From Alectoria sarmentosa (taxonomy: Eukaryota; Ascomycota; Lecanoromycetes; Lecanorales; Parmeliaceae): 64,000 nt of DNA. Location of the stretch: the NCBI GenBank assembly GCA_009733775.1, contig WOGZ01000078.1, forward strand, positions 1 through 64,000. The letters are read 5' to 3'. The notes below the pieces were generated by a model. The model was not told the origin of the DNA. It made no database searches and saw only the letters and a list, made by a program, of their open reading frames with translations. Both the position numbers and the translations under genes were made by a program. Positions 60,101 to 64,000 of this stretch are shown in pieces; position 1 is the first letter of the stretch, and each line of letters begins with the position of its first letter.

Positions 60101-60329
60101 TGAGACCTACTATTGCTGATGGAGAAGATGACAGCAGAGACCAGCATGTGGATGCTGGAACTTCACTAACATTCCGAAGTATCGTGTCTTTGCTAGACTT
60201 CGAGGAGTGTACTGCATAGCCATGTCTGCGTGGGTTTGGGATGGAATAGAAAGGTTCCCGCGTTCTGGCTGAAAGCCTAAATGAAAAGCTGAGAAGCCTC
60301 CAGCAGAGGGTGTTGGATTGCACTATCAT
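57187..60329 (-). CDS. Large probable mitochondrial protein with C-terminal coiled coil
   Basis: I do not recognise the family. Three exons, 60329-60111, 60038-58644 and 58593-57187, join in phase (introns 60039-60110 and 58594-58643, both GT-AG) into 1006 residues. The first exon is rich in Arg, Ser and Leu with few acids (RLLSFSFRLSARTREPFYS), fitting a mitochondrial presequence. The middle, residues about 75-540, looks like a conserved globular region (LSFSLPPSLGVRVQV, LPVANTVFQNGK, GGGGWGEKHGLLALDPDSDY). The C-terminal 400 residues are highly charged, with Lys/Ala/Glu coiled coil (AKKIAKKKEAKQAAKK). The junction LSE-QGMSLE to SSFLNTNITANRMQ is why two apparently separate frames are merged. 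Convergent with PCC1, 282 bases away. Confidence 0.7.
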
Positions 60330-62171
60330 ATCAAGCTTGCATCTTCAAGCAGCCTACACTTCCACGCACATGGTTTGTACACGACACTGTTTTATAACGA
60401 GCTCTTTTGCACAATTCCGATGTCCGATAGGGGTTGAAGTATAATGCTGCAGGACCTGCTACGGTACTACTGCATTCGAATTGGCTTGATACTACGGCGG
60501 CCAGCATGTCTATATACGATGAGGTAAATCGGCTTAGCCTCTCCGCACTAGCGTGGAGTTAGGTGAAATTGTGAATGCAATGCGGGCTGCAAACAAAACA
60601 TCTTCACACCAGTCGATTCCTCGATTCTTCAATTCCCTCTGGCCTTTGGTCTTTGATTCGCACTTTGATGGATGGGTAAAATGTCAAATCAGGCAAAGAG
60701 ACTACTCTACTGCATGCGAGAGAACGCAGTCCCCACGAAGCGCAGCAAGATGTGTCACTCTCACCCATTGATTCAAATTTGTACTACACTACGGAGTACA
60801 TGAGGTAGTATCTCATCCTTACCTACTACCGCTAGGCTTGCTCCACGGGAAGGGAACCGCTTCCAATCCTTTGATCTAATGGCCAATTGGTCGCTAGATG
60901 CCGATCTGCTATCCGTCAGCACTCAGCAGCAGATACCTAGGTAGGTAGTACTAGAGAGGAACCATCGAAACGCGGAATTGCCGAGCTCCGCCACGGGGTT
61001 TTTCTTGATAGATTTTCATGGTGAAGACAGCTTGTAAAGTCCAAGCTGCGGTCTATGGCTTCGAGGAGTCAAGAGTGCTCCAATCACTATCGGTGTATCA
61101 ATGTAAATAGGCAAAGTGAGCGTTGTATGCAGACATCCGGCGTGTCATTCAATTCCGCAGGTGGATATCCTTGAACCAAGTGGTGGTGCTGGATTCCTGC
61201 CAAATCGGCCAGTGGCAGGATTGAATTCAGCCCAGGGATTTGGTGCGAGGTAGATCATCTTGCGTGAGCAAGTGCACATTATTGCCCATGTGACCATGTG
61301 ACCATAAGTATCCAAGTAGAACAAGTAAAGATGAATCGGAAATCATATCCCATCGTCTGGCTGCAAAATTCAAGGGTCCAGCCCCAGCTGCCAAGACGTT
61401 TTACACGATGTTGCCAGACTATGGGATAATTATTCAATAATATACTCGATACAATTAATTACTTACTTTACCTTACGGTACCCATGCAGCGATTGATCTA
61501 TATGTACATCGTATATGCACATGAAACTGCGTCAATTGGAAACCAATCTTAAGGTAAGATATCTGTATGATTAAAGTATGGTATCGAGATTCACATTCGA
61601 AATATCCGTGAAATTAGTCTTGGCATTCCGTTTCCATCAAACCCTGTCCCTCTCGTACTTACTTAGGTACCTTACTTTACCTTACTTACTCCTCACCACC
61701 ATCACCACTCTCTATCCCCCACTATCATCATCATCACTTGATCCACGATCATTTGGCTTCATACACCGTCAGAGTTGACTCTGCTCGGTATTGAAGCCGT
61801 CCATTCATTTATTTGATTCATCCATTTTCGCAGGTCGCTTTGTACACTCCTTCCAACGTATGTATCCAACTCTCTCTTGCCTGTCAACTGAGTCACGAGT
61901 CCACAGAGGCCAGCAGCCCTCTAACCTGCTGCCCAGATACTCGCTCACGCTCTTCAGCATACCTCCCACACCCATCTTCTTACACCAATCTGGCCAACGT
62001 CATCATATCCTGCGTCCCATACACTCCTTGCCTATCTACACGATACATCTGCTACCCAGCTACCATCGGGCGGCCCCCACACTCCTTCATAAGAGCTCTA
62101 TCCGATCTACCTCATACCTTATGTGAGGGTTACAGCATTGCTTCTGAAAGATTGATAACTAGCCAAAGAAA
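60330..62171. promoter_or_regulatory. 1.8-kb divergent promoter region
   Basis: This stretch lies between two divergent genes and has no supported gene. TACCTTAC/AGGTAGTA-type motifs cluster here (60817-60830, 60934-60950, 61461-61481 and 61656-61690). From 61600 to 62170 the sequence is pyrimidine-rich, and the short frames there probably lie in the 5' leader of the Ser/Pro-rich gene. Confidence 0.5.
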
Positions 62172-64000
62172 ATGGCCGAGGTGTTGCCTACGCAACCTCA
62201 CCTTGGCATAGACATAGCCAAGAACAGAGACACTTCAGGACCATTACCGAACCCACCTTTCGTCTTTCCCGTGCAAACTGAGATACCCAGGGCAGCCAGC
62301 TCTCACGCGAGAACCTCCTCAAACGTGGATGCTATCGGGTCTCGACGTTCGGCAGGTCGTTCAAGACCTCAACGCATATCAATCAACAAACTGCCAGCAT
62401 TCGACTTTAGTCCTGGTGTGTCGAGTCCTGTCAATCGTACTCCAAGTCCAGCACGGTCTCCGACGAGAAGAATCCCTCCTATCCACCATGGGCATCGCAG
62501 AAACAACAGCGAGTATGTTGGTGGTGATGTTACAAAGGGTGGACCGGTGCTGTTAAGCACGAGTCCAACGAAAAGTGAACATTCCAGCGGACATCGACGG
62601 AGCGAAAGCGGTGTTTCGGATGGTGGCGCTACAGCTGGTGACTCTTTAACTCCAAGCACGACCTCTACCGAGAAAGAGGAATCGTCACATCCGGCACCTG
62701 CCGCCCGACTCGGCCCTCCCACAAACAGGCGTGGTCATGCCCATCGGCGCTCTGGCGCGATTTCGAGTCACGATCTCTCGATGATTCTAAAACCTGCGTC
62801 TGAGATGAAAGGTGGCAGCGCGCCGACCACACCTTCAGACTCTATCTTCCAGCGACCTCTCCCTCCAGAATTGGACAGATCCAGTTCCCAGCCAGAAGCC
62901 GCGACCTCTACTCAGGAGTCACTAGGTCCTGCAGTACAAGAAGAGCAATCACCCCATGATGGACCCCCACGTCCTTCTCGAGTGGGATTCTCTGATGTCT
63001 TGGAATTCATTCCACGGCCATTATCAACGATCTCTTCTGAGACTTCGAGCAGCATTTCAACGGTTCGCGCCAGCCATTCGGTCTCCAACAGTATCACATC
63101 CATGATTAGTGGAAGTAATTCGTCAAGCCCTCAATCCACCGTCAATGCGAGGTCTGGCCGCAGATTAACTTTGGAGCGAGGTTCTTCCAGAGCCAGATCA
63201 AATACTGCTGGCAATTCTCCCCCTCGCGCATCCCAGGACTGGCAGTGGGATTTCTCGGGGTCGGACTCTCCGGTGAGGCGTCCATCTTCAGCACCTGCGG
63301 GGGGCTCTCCATCTAAAGATACAACCGATACTTCTGGTGTCTCCGCTGTGGAAACTCCCCGAAAAGCCGCCAATGATGTGTTCGCGACATCTTCCGTGTC
63401 TTCGGAAAGGTCCCGCAAGATCACCTCTCGGAAATCAAGGCCAGCGAACCTTCAAGCTCAAAGGCGGCGTCCAATTTCGCCGTCCATGAGACCGAGGACG
63501 TCACCGGAACCGAAAGTGACCAAGAGGCAACAGAAAGGAAGATCGTGGGCTGGTCTACTCTCTCGCAAGGGGAAGGATCATGATCCCAGAGCAGACTTCA
63601 TCAGTCGTCGCTCACCCACGCCTCCTCTACGACAACATACACCAGAAGCCGAGTTTTCGCTTGATGACATAACATTCGACGAAGACACCTCTTGCATAAT
63701 CGAAACCGCCTTTTCCGATGTCTCCAAGCTTCCAAAACTTCAGACCAATTACGCTGCTTGGAAGCCCCGGGAGACGAGTCCACTCTCGGAGACAGATTCC
63801 TCAGCCTCCATGCTTGATATTGACGCCGCTCTCGAATCTTTTGATTCTCCGAGCACAGGACCTGCTTTCGAAGATGTTATCGCCGGAGGTGTTTCGGGTA
63901 CAAAGCGTCGGATGCACAGCAGTGGGGTCACTGGAGGATTCGCAGGCCCAGGAATGCATTACCACCGTCGAGCTGAGAGTGCCCCTGAAATGGAAGCTAT
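62172..64000 (+). CDS. Ser/Pro-rich fungal protein, 3' end beyond window
   Basis: An uninterrupted frame from ATG 62172 runs to the window edge, 609 complete codons without a stop, so the gene is incomplete at its 3' end. The N-terminus is MAEVLPTQPHLGIDIAKNRD. The protein is dominated by Ser, Pro, Arg and Thr. It contains conserved-looking islands, for example RRGHAHRRSGAISSHDLS at about residues 187-204, VGFSDVLEFIPRPLSTIS near 275, and GLLSRKGKDHDPRADF. Fungal homologues with these islands are commonly annotated as cell-wall proline-rich protein, but I see no signal peptide or transmembrane segment, so a cytosolic phosphoprotein or scaffold is more likely. The function is unknown. Confidence 0.8.
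   Translation, partial: MAEVLPTQPHLGIDIAKNRDTSGPLPNPPFVFPVQTEIPRAASSHARTSSNVDAIGSRRSAGRSRPQRISINKLPAFDFSPGVSSPVNRTPSPARSPTRRIPPIHHGHRRNNSEYVGGDVTKGGPVLLSTSPTKSEHSSGHRRSESGVSDGGATAGDSLTPSTTSTEKEESSHPAPAARLGPPTNRRGHAHRRSGAISSHDLSMILKPASEMKGGSAPTTPSDSIFQRPLPPELDRSSSQPEAATSTQESLGPAVQEEQSPHDGPPRPSRVGFSDVLEFIPRPLSTISSETSSSISTVRASHSVSNSITSMISGSNSSSPQSTVNARSGRRLTLERGSSRARSNTAGNSPPRASQDWQWDFSGSDSPVRRPSSAPAGGSPSKDTTDTSGVSAVETPRKAANDVFATSSVSSERSRKITSRKSRPANLQAQRRRPISPSMRPRTSPEPKVTKRQQKGRSWAGLLSRKGKDHDPRADFISRRSPTPPLRQHTPEAEFSLDDITFDEDTSCIIETAFSDVSKLPKLQTNYAAWKPRETSPLSETDSSASMLDIDAALESFDSPSTGPAFEDVIAGGVSGTKRRMHSSGVTGGFAGPGMHYHRRAESAPEMEA

Overview
The window is nuclear DNA of a filamentous ascomycete (Pezizomycotina). 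The genes carry many introns of about 40 to 160 bases with fungal CTRAY branch points, intergenic spacers are short, and the first 0.8 kb is an extremely AT-rich block like those left by repeat-induced point mutation (RIP). Gene content fits this group: DNA polymerase iota, an ADAM-type protease, a CFEM-domain protein and Ssn6. The class cannot be fixed from sequence alone; a leotiomycete-like genome is a guess from the AT-rich block and the BTB gene family.

Layout, left to right. 1-780: AT-rich block. 1640-11770: DNA polymerase iota (+), a GET2-like ER receptor subunit (-), a Mug190-type SMP/C2 lipid-transfer protein (-) and N-acetylglucosamine-6-phosphate deacetylase (+). 12248-22778: acetyl-CoA synthetase, an ADAM metalloprotease and the Ssn6/Cyc8 corepressor, all (+). 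23952-33546: an unrecognised multi-pass membrane protein (+), a small AP-1-like bZIP factor (-), long gene-free spacers and a divergent G-protein alpha subunit (+). 34044-36698: mitoribosomal mS38/COX24 (+) and V-ATPase subunit c (-). 39025-43230: a BTB-like family with one intact gene, one full-length pseudogene and one internally deleted relic, beside a DUF427 gene. 44066-50538: a CFEM membrane protein, PMP3 and gamma-tubulin, all (-). 53808-64000: CDC14 (-) head to head with PCC1 (+), a 1006-residue probable mitochondrial coiled-coil protein (-), and a Ser/Pro-rich protein that runs off the right edge (+).

Most genes are ordinary housekeeping or signalling genes with no shared pathway. One adjacency makes biochemical sense: the deacetylase releases acetate, and the next gene, in the same orientation, encodes the enzyme that activates acetate.

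The most unusual signals are in splicing. Two essential genes need GC-AG introns (acetyl-CoA synthetase and gamma-tubulin). The polymerase iota active-site motif is interrupted by 57 bases that look like an intron whose 3' splice site has become AT. The BTB cluster shows visible decay: an 8-bp tandem duplication, a stop codon and an internal deletion. A short motif related to AGGTAAGGTA recurs in many intergenic regions. I found no CRISPR array, no intact transposon, no secondary-metabolite cluster and no clearly novel multi-gene system. All gene models are manual splice reconstructions without transcript evidence.
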